From Diphasiastrum complanatum (taxonomy: Eukaryota; Streptophyta; Lycopodiopsida; Lycopodiales; Lycopodiaceae): DNA of 64,000 bases. The stretch covers positions 48,685,337-48,749,336 of the forward strand of contig CM055106.1 in the NCBI GenBank assembly GCA_029204225.1, written 5' to 3'. The position numbers were made by a program, and so were the translations under genes. The notes beneath the pieces were generated by a model, which was not told the DNA's origin, ran no database searches, and worked only from the letters and a program-made list of their open reading frames with translations. This document shows positions 1-11,670 of this stretch, piece by piece. Positions within the stretch are counted from its first letter, which is position 1. Each line of letters opens with the position of its first letter.

Positions 1-346
1 CCTAGTAACTTGTCTGCTCTTCTTTCCCATCTATTCCTCTAAATATAATTCTCACCTTTCGTGCCTTTGCGATACTTGGTTCTCAAATGGGCATAGGCTT
101 CTACTCTCCTTTGCTGCGAATCTTTTCCTGAAGCTATTCTTTCCATCAACATTGCCTAAGAGTGGAAACTTTGAACGCTGCTTCCCGTGGCTGTTTGGCG
201 AAAACTCTCAAACGTCCTCCTTAACGACGCTTTGCACTCACTTGTAGATTATAGTCTCCCAGCTGGATGTGTGAATAGATGCTTCATTTCTTAAATCTTG
301 GTTGCCTATGAAATTTCTCTGACATTGTAGGACTTTTTGTTGGCAG
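1..346 (+). other. Upstream or intron sequence of the VPS2-like gene
   Basis: No coding exon can be supported here. The first recognisable exon of the VPS2-like gene opens after an acceptor AG ending at 346 and needs one base carried over from an earlier exon. The short N-terminal exon of the family, which encodes the basic start of the protein, was searched for by eye and not found, so it probably lies left of the window. The stretch is probably intron or 5' leader. Confidence 0.4.
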
Positions 347-2933
347 ATGCGCTGAGGACAAGTAAACGAGAGATGTCAGTTGCAACGCGAGGTAACGTTC
401 TGAACTGTAAGAATGAGAAAGTTATTGCCATCAACGGATGTTCTTCTTGTCGTATATTTTCAACATGTCACTGTTTTGAATATTTCTCTCTGCGACTAAC
501 AGTCCCTCTCCTCTGTTCACTGTGTTTTAAAAACTCTTGTCCAAGTATTAAGGGATTTCTTTGACCTCCGACTTTGAAATAGGAAGTCGTGAACCCTGTT
601 ACCTACGAAGTTAATACGCATGTTTTTTTGACCAAGGGAAAAATTAGTAGCTTCGAATTCTGTATATTGCCGTACCTTGCCGATATGATTTATATGCTGA
701 AAAGTTAAACTTACCGTAATCTTGGGCTTTTAGTCCAGAAATTTAAGTCTCAAAGGCTTTAATTCAATTCAAGGCCTAGATTGAAAACTATACAACCTGT
801 TGGCATGTTAATTAGTTCTAAGCTATTAATGCCAGAAGTCTAATGTATCATCATTGCAAATGGATGACACTATGAATTAGACTGTCAACTGGCCTCCATT
901 TACTAGATTTTAACAATGAAGTGCATGTTTAATACATCCGTTTCTGAGTGTCTAGTGTGCAATATCACTTTCTAACGCAGTCATTATAGTTTTTCTGATA
1001 TCGAAGTTTATCCAAGGAAAATTATGGAATTTATGTGCTTGCCAGCTTGTTAAATTCTATAAGATCGCTGTTTCAATTTCTTAATGAACGTCAGAAAGTC
1101 ATTCGACACTTGAAGGCATACATGTTACTGAGCCAAAAAATCAGTTCTTGGGTTGGACTTGGCAATGAAATAATCTGCACTTTGAACATGGTGCATAGTG
1201 CAGGTAATGTATTATGTACGCTTAATAAATGCCATTATACTACACATTATAGAACTCAAGATGCTATTGGATTATCCGTAAGTGGTTTAGATATGAGGCT
1301 TGAGCTGAATTTTGAAGGTGAATGTGTGGCATAATAGCTGTCATGACTCGTAGGGCAAAACATGAGAGGCATGAAAATCTAGAAGTTACTCCGATTTCAA
1401 GCCCAATGCCAAACAAGGGAAAATGCATTTTAAAATAGCATTTAACAGTTCTTATTCTGTATAAAACCAACAATTAAGGCAAATTGCAGTGAAGTCATGA
1501 TTTGAATACAGATGCTAGGGCAATATCTGATAGAAGGGACAAGATCTTGTGCTAATAGAAAATCCATAGTCAATGATGATTAGTAGTATTACGTAAGGCA
1601 TTTTTTATGATGAATATATGTATGTTTGACTTGCTTGGTTATGTGACTTTCGAAAAGCACTCAAAATGTAAGTGAATTGCATGATTTTGCAGGAATCGAA
1701 CGAGAGATTGGAACTCTTCAGCTAGAGGTAAGCATCAGTCTTCTATCAAATATGAGTTGATGATATGTGTTTGTTGCTGTCTTGTATGAGTTTAACCATA
1801 CATGTACTTGTTTCTATTCCATTTCTAAACAAATAATAATTGTGCTGCAAGGACGTATTCTGTGATAATGAATTTTCATGTACTGATAGGAAAAAAAGCT
1901 GGTTGCAGAGATTAAAAAGACTGCAAAAACAGGCAATGAGGTAAGCTCTATCTATATTCCCCAAAGCTGGTCATACATTAGTTACTTACCACTTTATCAA
2001 ACTGTATGATTACCTAAGCTTTGCAATCATGGCATTTGTGAACAATTGATCCTACAAATTGATCTCTGTGAATAGCTTTTTGGACATTCTGAATGTGAGT
2101 GCACTGTGTAGGCGGCAACAAAAATTTTAGCACGACAGCTGATTCGGTTGCGGCAGCAAATAGCCAAGTTGCAAGGCAGTCGAGCTCAGATGCGTGGTGT
2201 TGCAACACATACACAAGTATAGACATTAGCGATACCAGCTATCTGTCTCTTTCTCAAATTCTTGCAATCATTCAATTGCATGCGTTGTTGCTGAACACAA
2301 ATCTTTTCCCAGCAATTTTCTATCAGTGGGCCTCAGTGTACAAATTCAAACATGATACTTGCTGTGTGTGTGAAGATACTTAGTAGGTGAGTTGTTCCAA
2401 GAATTTTATATATTGATATGTACTGCCATTTTCTCGTCGCAATCCATGTAGGCAATGTATGCGAACACAGCTGTCGCAGGTGCCATGAAGGGGGCTAATA
2501 AGGCTATGGGAGCCATGAATAAGGTGCGGGCCCTTTTCTATATTACAGAATTCTGGGAAATATGAAAAGTGCATAGAAATGTTGTTTTAGTCACATTTTT
2601 GAAGTTGAAGTTGAGTGCAATATCCACAGGCAATACATATTTTATCTTTTAGACTATAGTGTTTTCTGAATACAATATCATATTGAAAAGGTCATAAAAT
2701 AAATGCTATCAGCAAAGATAGTACACTCGCTTGCTGCATATGCAATAGGTATGTAGTCTGTTCAGTAAATTTTTGATGTTCATTAATAGATGCCCAACAA
2801 TTGTGCAGAAGATGGAACCGGCCAAGCAGGCAAAAGTCATGCAAGAATTCCAGAAGCAATCAGCTCAAATGGATATGACGGTAATTCCTCTTGACATCCC
2901 AGTGTGTGGGCAACAATGGACTATGAAACACAA

Positions 2934-2982
<49 letters not shown>

Positions 2983-4103
2983 TCCACGATATACGAATAT
3001 GTGTTTTACCAAAACGTCGATCGGTCCACTTCCACATTTGGGGTTTTAGACTAGACCCTGCCATGCATTGACTGACAATAGAAATGTGGCCAGTAACATG
3101 GCCTAACCAGTATCCTTTGTAATCGTTGGATTAAGTTGGCCACACTACTGTCATGATAATCGTGGTGCGGAATAAGCTACTCCGACTACGAGAGTTGTGC
3201 TGACATCGTGTGGACGTTGTTTATGTTGCTACAGACTGAAATGATGTCAGATTCCATTGATGATGCTTTAGACAATGACGAGGCTGAAGAGGAGACGGAG
3301 GAACTTACAAATCAGGTAAGAAATGATACTGCTTGCCTTTCTTTTTTACTACATAAGTCCCTCCCATGAAGGACGAGGCTGAGTAGTAAGCAAACAGTCT
3401 TTTCTTGGTGAAACCAAAAAATGGGCTCTTCAGCACTCAAATGGCAATGCATGAATTGGTTGTAAAAATAATACTACTAAACATTTGCTGTGCCCTGGCA
3501 ATTTCAGGTCCTGGATGAGATTGGAATTGATATTGCTGCTCAGGTTAGGAACCTTTTTTTATTCCATAAGATCTTACAAGCATTTAGTTATGTAGCCAAT
3601 GTGCAAACGTCAAATAAAAACTTTACATATTTTCCAAGACCATAGGAAGGCAAAGTGGAGTATTCACAGCGTGCATAAAATTGTGCTTTGTCATCATGTC
3701 AGCCTAGTTTGTCTACCCCTTTTTATTTTCAGACCTACAACTCCGTGCCATATTCCAATTTGCTCATCATCATTTCCTGTACTCACACTTCAAGAAAGAA
3801 ACAAAAGGCTCATCACTACATCCTAGTGAGCCAGGGCTATTAGTAGGCTCACATTACATTCTTTATAAAATTTTGCAGCTATCTTCTGCCCCCAAGGGAA
3901 AGACTGGCAAGGGCAGGGGCCATGACATTAAAAGGTACTGCTTCCTGACCTTAACTGTAATTGCCTTTTACCTGCACTTACCAACTGGTCCGGTCCGTAT
4001 ATGGAAGCTCAATTTGTTGAGGGTAGTACTGAAAAACTACTTCAATTGCAGCTCGGGAGTGGATGAGTTGGAGCAAAGGCTGGCAGCATTGCGTCATGTA
4101 TAA
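347..4103 (+). CDS. VPS2.3: ESCRT-III subunit, VPS2.2/VPS2.3 (CHMP2B-like) type, 5' end missing
   Basis: ESCRT-III subunits polymerise on endosomal membranes, drive budding of intralumenal vesicles and are disassembled by the AAA ATPase VPS4/SKD1. Ten in-phase exons can be joined: 347-391, 1693-1727, 1890-1940, 2112-2216, 2452-2523, 2809-2880, 3235-3315, 3508-3543, 3879-3934 and 4052-4103, giving about 200 residues against roughly 210 in the family. Diagnostic stretches are ALRTSKREMSVATRG, EKKLVAEIKKTAKTGNE, RQLIRLRQQIAKLQGSRAQM, MEPAKQAKVMQEFQKQSAQM, the acidic DDALDNDEAEEETEEL and VLDEIGIDIAAQ. These match plant VPS2.2/2.3 rather than VPS2.1 as I recall the families. The C-terminus ELEQRLAALR is a MIM1-type motif for the VPS4 MIT domain. 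All introns are GT-AG. No frameshift or stop is seen, so the gene looks functional. Only the first coding exon is missing, probably upstream of the window. Confidence 0.93.
2937..2979 (+). repeat. (GA)n microsatellite in a VPS2-like intron
   Basis: An uninterrupted GA dinucleotide run of about 21 units lies in the intron between the exons ending at 2880 and starting at 3235. It is on the sense strand of the gene and does not touch either splice site. Confidence 0.95.
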
Positions 4104-5740
4104 TTGACATCGAAAACAGTCACTAGCTTGAGCTTCTTTATTAAGGATATTATTGCACTTGTTCATACGCTGCAAACAAAAGATCTTTGCATTTTTAGTA
4201 ATATGTGCAAAGATCATCAACAATATATATGTATTGCAATCTGTGATCACCGTTGTTTGGGCCAAGTAAAGTAGCTTTCTTCATGGAGAGATTAGTAAGC
4301 TAAGATATAGAAATGAAAGCATCATCAATGTGGAGCTTTTTAGATTGAGCAGCAGGCTTAAGAGGGCTGAATTACAAAGTGAGCTAGTAACGATGTTTAT
4401 TATCTCAACTACCTTCGGAAGATCTATGGAGGCAGCATTCAGACATGTGCACGTCATCTGTTATCGATAATATGTTGCATTTTTTATATCGTCTTAATGA
4501 ATGCTTTGCAATGTCGAATGCTTTTGTTATGTCTTGTCGAGGAGGAGACACAGTCACAATAAGTATAGGTCGTGGTTGGTCAATGGAGTCTATGCAAAAG
4601 CTAACATTAAGGTCAATGTTTCAAATGATAAAGGGTACAAGGAGGGTATGTGTGCAAAGAAAGCTTTGAACCTTTATATGCAAGTAGTAAATAGCAAAAA
4701 ATTATGTCCCTTGGACTCTTTTTCTTGCATCCATGCCCACACTTTATATGCACCTTAGTATGCAAGTCATAAATGACAAAAATTCATGTCTCTCTCTTTT
4801 TCTTATATGCATCCCTAGGCTCTTGACTTGCATGACGCACCAACATCATCAACAAAAATCAAATTAAGATTATCGATTTGCATTTACACAATCGATTTGC
4901 TATTATCTTTTACGCAATACTGGTAAGCTATTGTGACGATTTGTTAAAACCTAAGGAGTTTGTTGAAATGGAATCTTTGTGGTTATATCTTTCACCTTTT
5001 TGAATGCAAATTGTATAAGAAAAAGATTTTCGTGATACTTTCTTTAATCACCCTGTTTTTTTTTTTTTTGTCATTTACTCATGCGCGTAGCGTACCTTGA
5101 ATCAGAGTTCAATCCTTGAGATAAGAAATAAAAATTATGTCATAGCTCCAAGACAATTGGAATCAAATTAAATTACCTTGCATCCAATCTTAGGTAATAA
5201 CATATTTCTATTCAAGAAATTTGTCGCAATGCCTTTGTGGTTACCAGCAACGTATCTCAATATTGGCTATATTGAACACCTCTTCTCTAAGATATATACA
5301 ACATAAAGTTCCAACTTTTATTTATAACCTAGTAAGATGCTTATATCCGAGCCACATTGTCATTTAGTTGACACATTAGAGTTTGCTAGTGTTTAGGGTG
5401 CTCACATGATTAGAGAATTCCAACAACTATAATATACATGTTTGTGTTGTTCTAAGTGTTAGTGTTCTTAAAATAGATCCCATCTATCACTCTCCATAAA
5501 TTTCGTTCAATAAGTATCATCTTGATCTTGAATTGTCACATGTACAAATTCTCACCATTGAACTTATCAATGATTCTAGAATCAGTTAATGACTTCATTT
5601 TTTCTCACAAATAAGATGAAAGTATTGATGACCTAAAATTACAAAAAGCAAAAAACAAGAATACAAACTTTTAAAGCTCTTATACCATGTTGAAAATTTG
5701 GTTGTGGAGAGTACTAGCTCTATGCTTGCTGAGATGAGAC
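4104..5740. other. Intergenic stretch, no gene seen
   Basis: This is the 3' flank of the VPS2-like gene up to the first retroelement. It is AT-rich, has a T-run near 5051-5069 and contains no reading frame with a recognisable domain. The early part presumably holds the 3' UTR. The short open frames here have no coding character that I can see. Confidence 0.5.
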
Positions 5741-5950
5741 TATAGATTTTTGTTTGGGGTGAGTGTTTCAGTTTCGGGGGGCAGTTGGCTTGGTTGCTCC
5801 TGTTTGTGCTGCCTATGTGGCTAACTTGCAAAAATTTTGCGAGATCCTAAGCAAACGACTACAGATCACAAAATTCAAATCATTTGATCAACAATCAGCG
5901 AAGACAATGCGACAATCAGAGATGGAAGGACTGAGAGCATTTGTATTTGT
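5741..5950 (-). repeat. Truncated 3' LTR of copia-1
   Basis: About 205 bp closely match 14247-14450: both contain tagatttttgtttggg, ctacagatcaca, gacaatgcgacaatcag and ctgagagcattt. The outer TG has become TA at 5741. The match ends where the RNase H frame begins, so the polypurine tract and the upstream (U3) part of this LTR appear to have been deleted. Confidence 0.8.
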
Positions 5951-5954
5951 AATT

Positions 5955-8900
5955 TGTGTATGTCCAGTCCCATTGCCTTTCTTTGTTTTGTGAAGAGTGG
6001 CTTGTCGAGCTGCTTAGTGAGCAAATCTGCAACCATGTCTTTGGATTTTATGTACTGGCCCTTCATCTCTCCTTTCGAGATTAGGTCTAGAATGTAATGG
6101 TACTTCAAAGGTATGTATTTGGCCTTCGAATGGAAGACTGGATCCTGGGACATATATTTGTATTACCTCATTCACCATCTTCGAAGTTGCAACATATTCA
6201 ACTTCGCCTGAGGATTGAGCCACCAAGGTTTGTTTCTTGCATGTCCAGCTGATTGCTGCTCCGCACGCTATCGAACACCCTCCTATCATGGACTTGTTGT
6301 CGTCTTTGCAGCTTGCCCAGCTTGCATCACTGTAGTATTGCAGCTCGAATCCTTTTTTTTCTTCTCTTGCTTTATAGGTCAATCCCATATTTTGAGTGCC
6401 TTTCAGATATTGTAGAATTTTTTTCACCATTTGCCAATGTGCCATGCCAGGATTCGAGGAGAATTGGCTCAATGTGTAAACAAGGAAGACCAAGTCAGGT
6501 CTGGTACAAATTGTAAGATACAACAGACTACCGATTAAGCTCTAGTATGGTTTACCTTCCATCTTCTGTCTCTCCTTGTCGGTGTTCGGACAGTCCTGTT
6601 TTGTCAATCTGGCTTCAACTATCATTGGTGTGGCCTTTTCTTTGCAATCCAACATTCGGTATTGCTTGAGCACCTTTTTGGCGTATTTAGGTTGACTCAG
6701 ATGCATCACTCCTCTTATTCGATTTCTTTTGATACCCAAGACATTTTGTTGCTTCTACCAAATCTGTGATTTCATAACTTGCAAAAATCTGACTCTTCGT
6801 TTCTTTGATTAGTATCAAAGAATTTCCTATCATCAAAGAATCATCTACAAAAGTAGTTAGAAACACAAATCTTCTTCCTACTCTCTTTATATAGACATTA
6901 CAGTCTGGTTGTGTAGGAACCAAGTCTAAAGACTTCAGAAGATTGTTCAGCTTCTTGTACCAAGCTCGTGATGCCTGCTTCAGACCATAAATACATCGAT
7001 GCAACCGACAAACATAATGTCGATTGTCGGGGTCTTCGAATCTTTTGGGCTGCTTCATGAGGATTTCTTCCTATAGATCTCCCTGGAGAAAGGCTGTTTT
7101 GACATCAATCTAGTGTATTTCTAGATTGTATTGTGTTGCATATGCAACGAGCAGTCGAATGCTTGTCATCTTCACCATTGGTGAGTAGGTATCAAAGTAA
7201 TCGATACTGTACCTTTGCGTGTTGCCCTTGGTGACAAGTCTGGCCTTGTAGCATCCCCTGACAGTGCCATCTGATTTGATTTTTCTCTTGTAAACCCATT
7301 TGCAGTTGACAATCTTCTTATCTTTGGGCAGTGGTTGCTCTAGTGTCCATGCCTCATTTTGCCTCATTGATCCGATCTCTTCTGACATTGCTTGCTTCCA
7401 AAATTCTCCCTCTTGATATGTTGTCGGTTTCTCAATGAAGCTGCAGTATGCGACATCTGCATCTTTGCTCCATTGAAGATTGTCAGTGTATCAATCTGAA
7501 GGTCTTCTTTGTCTTGTTGACCTTCTTGGTCCTGTCTGTCGCTGCTGGTTCATTTCTTCTTCGTTAGGTTGATCTTTAGATTTTTGCTCTAGGGTTTGGT
7601 GCTCGATGTTTTGATTTGATGTCTGGCCTCGATCTCCCTCTTGATTTGGCAGTAGTGTGAAGATCTCATGGCCCTTTTCTTCTTTTAATCCAGAAAATGT
7701 GGATTCATCGAACTTTACATCTCTACTCGACACAACTTTCTTTGACGCTGGGTTGTAGAGCCTGTACACTTGTGATCCATTCGAGTATCTGACCATGACT
7801 GTTTGTTCTGACTTCTCGTCGAGCTTGTTTCTATTTTCCTTTGGTACGTGCTTATATGCTGCACATCCAAATACACGAACGTATGACATACCAGATTTTT
7901 GAAATGTCCACATCTCATACAGTGTTTTGTTTTCCAGGGTTGTCATTGTTGATTTGTTCTGCAGGTGTACTACTGCAGCTATTGCCTCAACCCAAAATTG
8001 GCTCGGCAATTGAGCCTGTGCCATCATGCATCTGGCTCCTTCGACTAGCGTTCTGTTTCTTCTTTCTGCGATACCATTATATTGTGGTGTGTATGTAGGA
8101 GTGAACTGATGTTCTATTCCTTGTTCCTGGCAGAAGTTTGAGAACTCTTTGATCTTGTACTCACCTCCGTTGTTAGACCCGATGGTCTGTACCTTCTTTG
8201 AGGTGTGTCTCTTTGCGAATGCCACGAACTTCTTGAAAGAGTCAAACACTTCAGATTTTTTTCTTTAAATAGTAGATTGTTGTCATCCGCCTGTAGTCAT
8301 CAATGAATGCTAAGAAGTACCTCAATCTTGAGAGTGAATCGACTTTCATCGGTTCACAGACATCTGAGTGGATGAGCTCAAGAACTTCCTTGGCTCTTTG
8401 TCCTTCATGCACAAATGGACTTCAATGTTGTTTGCCCTTTTGACAGGCTTCACTGAAGTGAGTGTCGGGTCTGGATATCTTAAGACCTATGACAATTTTT
8501 TTCTACTCATGTCGTAAAGGATTCTCATGTCCAGATGATACATTCTTTTGTACCAGAGTTGATCTTTGTTTTCTGATGCACTTAGTATGCTATCAGGACT
8601 GCTGATGATCTTTGCTTGGTACAAGTTATCTTCTCTAGACCCAACAATCAACGGCTGGTTCGTTCTTACCTCAATCATTCAACATATATTGCCATCAAAC
8701 AGAACTCGAATTCCAAGATCCGCCATCTTTGACACAAATAGGAGGTCTCTTCTTAGTGAGGGTACATAGAGTGCTCATGGCAGCTCTGCCTGTCCTGACA
8801 GTGTTCGTAGCTATAGAGTCCCAATGCCCTTGACATCATGTCGGCTCCCGTCGCCTAGAATAACTGCTCTGTTGTTTTCGAGTTCTCTGTAGTTGATCAA

Positions 8901-9060
8901 GACTTTTTTGTTGCAGGTAATGTGCGAAGTTGCTCCTGAGTCGATGACTATGTCGTAGTCTTGCTCAGCATAGCTTGTTGAAGCCTCATCAAATATTGTG
9001 AAGGTTTCATCGCTCTTGTCTGCATCCTTTGACAACTTTGCAATATTGGCCTATTTAGCC
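5955..9060 (-). pseudogene. copia-1 pol: protease, integrase, RT, RNase H
   Basis: On the minus strand the parts run in copia order. The aspartic protease (about 9035-8811) has VIDSGATSHITCNKK. The pre-integrase region is near 8680-8487. The integrase core (about 8400-7900) has ELIHSDVCEP and YTPQYNGIAERRNRT. RT (about 7390-6540) has NCKWVYKRKIKSDG, KARLVTKG and TFVDDSLMIGN. RNase H (about 6520-5960) has SDASWASCKDD, DPVFHSKAKY and MVADLLTKQLDK. The integrase motif normally written SD.GGEY reads SNNGGEY, so a catalytic Asp has become Asn. The frame breaks near 8260, 7490, 7100, 6700 and 6530, so no full polyprotein can be made. Confidence 0.9.
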
Positions 9061-9063
9061 TTG

Positions 9064-9100
9064 CATTAGAGGAGTTCTCAATATCAAAAAGACCCTTTAA
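9064..9100 (+). repeat. Left terminal inverted repeat of the DNA transposon
   Basis: The first 14 bases are identical to the reverse complement of 13437-13450. Interrupted similarity (AAAAAGACCCTTT against AAAAAGAGACCCTTT) continues inward. Confidence 0.8.
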
Positions 9101-9284
9101 GGAATGCCATGTAAGATATAGAAAAATGTCAAAATAAAAAAAACAATATTGTTTATTTGCTTGCCCCCACCACTCCCGAGGCCTCCCCAACTCCCAATGA
9201 TCCAACCACAGTGTCTATAGTAATAGTTAAGAACTGTAAACAGTTCGCAGTATAACTTGACGAAATTCAAAAATATTCCCTCCA

Positions 9285-9515
9285 TTGGTTACGAAAAGGA
9301 CAATATTTTCACTAGATCTAGAATATGACCGCCATCCCCAAATTCGAATCAAGAAAAATTGCAAAATGTTTACATATGCATTCCTTCCACGAGAATGGAA
9401 ATATGGGTGCCATCTCCAATTACGAACGCCATCATCACATTGGATTGGAAATATGAGCGCCAACTACTTATTGGAATGAAAAAATGAGCGGCATTTCCAA
9501 ATTTGAATCAAGCAT
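9285..9515 (+). repeat. Subterminal degenerate repeats of the DNA transposon
   Basis: A unit of the form ggaaatatgagcgccatctccaa recurs about four times with variations, near 9326, 9397, 9446 and 9476. It is often followed by a stretch like ttcgaatcaag, seen near 9350 and again near 9500. Such subterminal arrays are typical transposase-binding regions in plant DNA transposons; that role here is inferred. Confidence 0.5.
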
Positions 9516-9696
9516 ACAAGCATGGAGATTGGATTGATCGTACCGAGTATATAATATAATCAAAGATGAGTATTTTGTTTTGCTTCATAAAATCTGGTCA
9601 TAGTACTTTGATGCAACTGATTACTCTATTGTTTTTCTGATGATGACATTGTATCATCTACATGTGGATATCCCTATTGATTTGGCATCTTTGTAG

Positions 9697-11653
9697 AGAA
9701 GAGGAGGCAAAGGAATTCAAATAAATGCTGAGGATCGTTCTCGTTAGAGGGTAGAAGGAAAGAAAAACTTGGATTTGTGGATAGATGGAACATTATATCC
9801 ACAAGATCCAAGCACTTTCACACACCCCACATTCTCCTCAATAACTCATTTAGTTACATGCATATGCAATGGGTATAGTGGATTACTAGGATATTGTGAA
9901 AGATTGCAGAACCATGGACTTTATATGAATAAAGTTCACTTTTTAGAAGGTGAGTTAATTCAGATATCCTCTTATTGTTAGAATAGAGATTGTCATCTCC
10001 AAAAGACGTTAGAAGAAAATGAACAACTTAAAAAAAATAATGAATCATTACAGAAGATAACAATCAATATCAAATCAGAACTAGAGCAAATGCAATCAAT
10101 CTTACAATCTATTTGTATTGAAAACTTACAATTATTGAAGGATGTGGAATTGGGAAAGAAGAAGGTTGAAAGTAAGAAGCGAAAGCGACAAAGTTGCAAG
10201 GATATTCAAACGCTTTCAAAATGAGATTATCGAAATAGAAGGATCCGTGCATTCAAGTAAGTATATTATGATTTTTGTAGGTTTTTCAATGACATTTGGA
10301 TTTAATTTCAGCTATGGTGATATTCTGTTAACTATCTATTTTTTTTGCAGATCTGCATTAGTAGCTCCTCGGAATATTAAAGACAATGCATCACTAAGAA
10401 TGTCATTGGGCACAATATTGACAGACAAATCCATTGAGCATATCATGATGAACAATAGGAGTTCAAATGTAAAGTGTAAAATAACAGAGTCTTTGATGGT
10501 GGACATTCAAATTTTTTTAGATAAGACTATAGTTCAGGGTGCTTATGATTTTGTGGGTATTAGCAGGGAAGCATATGCAACAATATTTAAACTAATAAGA
10601 GAAGCTTTTAAGCAAGTTCAAATTAGAAAAGTCCAAGTCCCTAGGACATATCACTTGAAGAAAGAGAGGGGTACATTAAACATAGGTATGCATAAGATCA
10701 CTGGAACTCCATTTCATATTGAGGAGGTGTATGAAACTGATGGAAGATCGATATTCTATAATTCATCAAACAACTTATTTGTTGATCTAAATTACTTGCT
10801 GAGATACATCGTCACATTCTATGATATAACCTATGAAAAGGTGAATGACAAAATAATCATAGTACTTAAGTTAGACGAGTCAGAAATTGTGAAAGGGTAG
10901 AAGATGGAGAGGGTTAGTATAACTCTCATGAATGGTGCTCTATCACAAACAGAGGACCAAGAAGACTTCAAATTCAGTGTCCAGTCAAAAAATGATATAT
11001 GGTGGTTGGCAGCGTTTCAGGTAACTAGCCTCATTATTACATTACATTCATTGAATAGTATTAATTCATTGTAAACTAAGTTTGATTAATTCTTTGGACA
11101 AGTGTTGAAGGAGGATCATGATATATTATCATGGATATTCTCAAGGACATCTTATCCTAGGATCATCAAGGACCATATGGATGGAGGACTTCTCAATGTT
11201 CCAGGAGTTGAAGACTTCAATGTTGAATGGCACTTAGCAGGTGATTTGAAAGCATTGAAATGTATGTATAATGTCTCTCACGGTGCTACATCAAAACACC
11301 CTTCTTTGTACTGCATGAAAATGAGAAAAGATGTTACTAGGAGTACATGAATTATTAGAGAATATGCAGATCCAAACTGGAAGCCTGTGCTGCCTATCCT
11401 CTTGAAAAATGTGCATGTTTGCACTCTTCATGCAAAAGTTAGATCAATAGAAAAAATCATTTATCTTCATATAGTTTTTGCTTGGAATACTAAGCCAACA
11501 TCATTAGCAAAGGAATGAATTTGGGAGCACAAAATACATGTACTGATGCCCAACTTGGGTTTTCATTTATTGAATGAAAGAGTGTATACACAGATTTTTA
11601 CTAAAGTTTATTTGAAGCTATTGTTCTCCCACAATGGCGATTGTTGTAGGTAG
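9697..11653 (+). pseudogene. Transposase-like gene of the TIR element, decayed
   Basis: A multi-exon reading frame can be followed. Exon 9697-10256 is entered through an acceptor TAG at 9694-9696 and encodes a charged coiled coil (KTLEENEQLKKNNESLQKI) and a basic, NLS-like KKKVESKKRKRQ. A GT-AG intron (10257-10350) follows, with phase preserved. Exon 10351-11020 contains SLGTILTDKSIEHIM and MHKITGTPFHIEEVYETDG. A last part from about 11102 has VEWHLAGDLKALKCMYNVSH, a YC pair, and VHVCTLHAKVRSIEKIIYLH. The last two blocks resemble conserved parts of unclassified eukaryotic transposase-like proteins as I remember them; the DLK Asp and IEK Glu could be catalytic, which is inference. In-frame TAG or TGA stops near 9745, 9979, 10237 and 10898, and more after 11340, show that it is dead. 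Confidence 0.6.
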
Positions 11654-11670
11654 ATCTTTGCAGCACGTTA

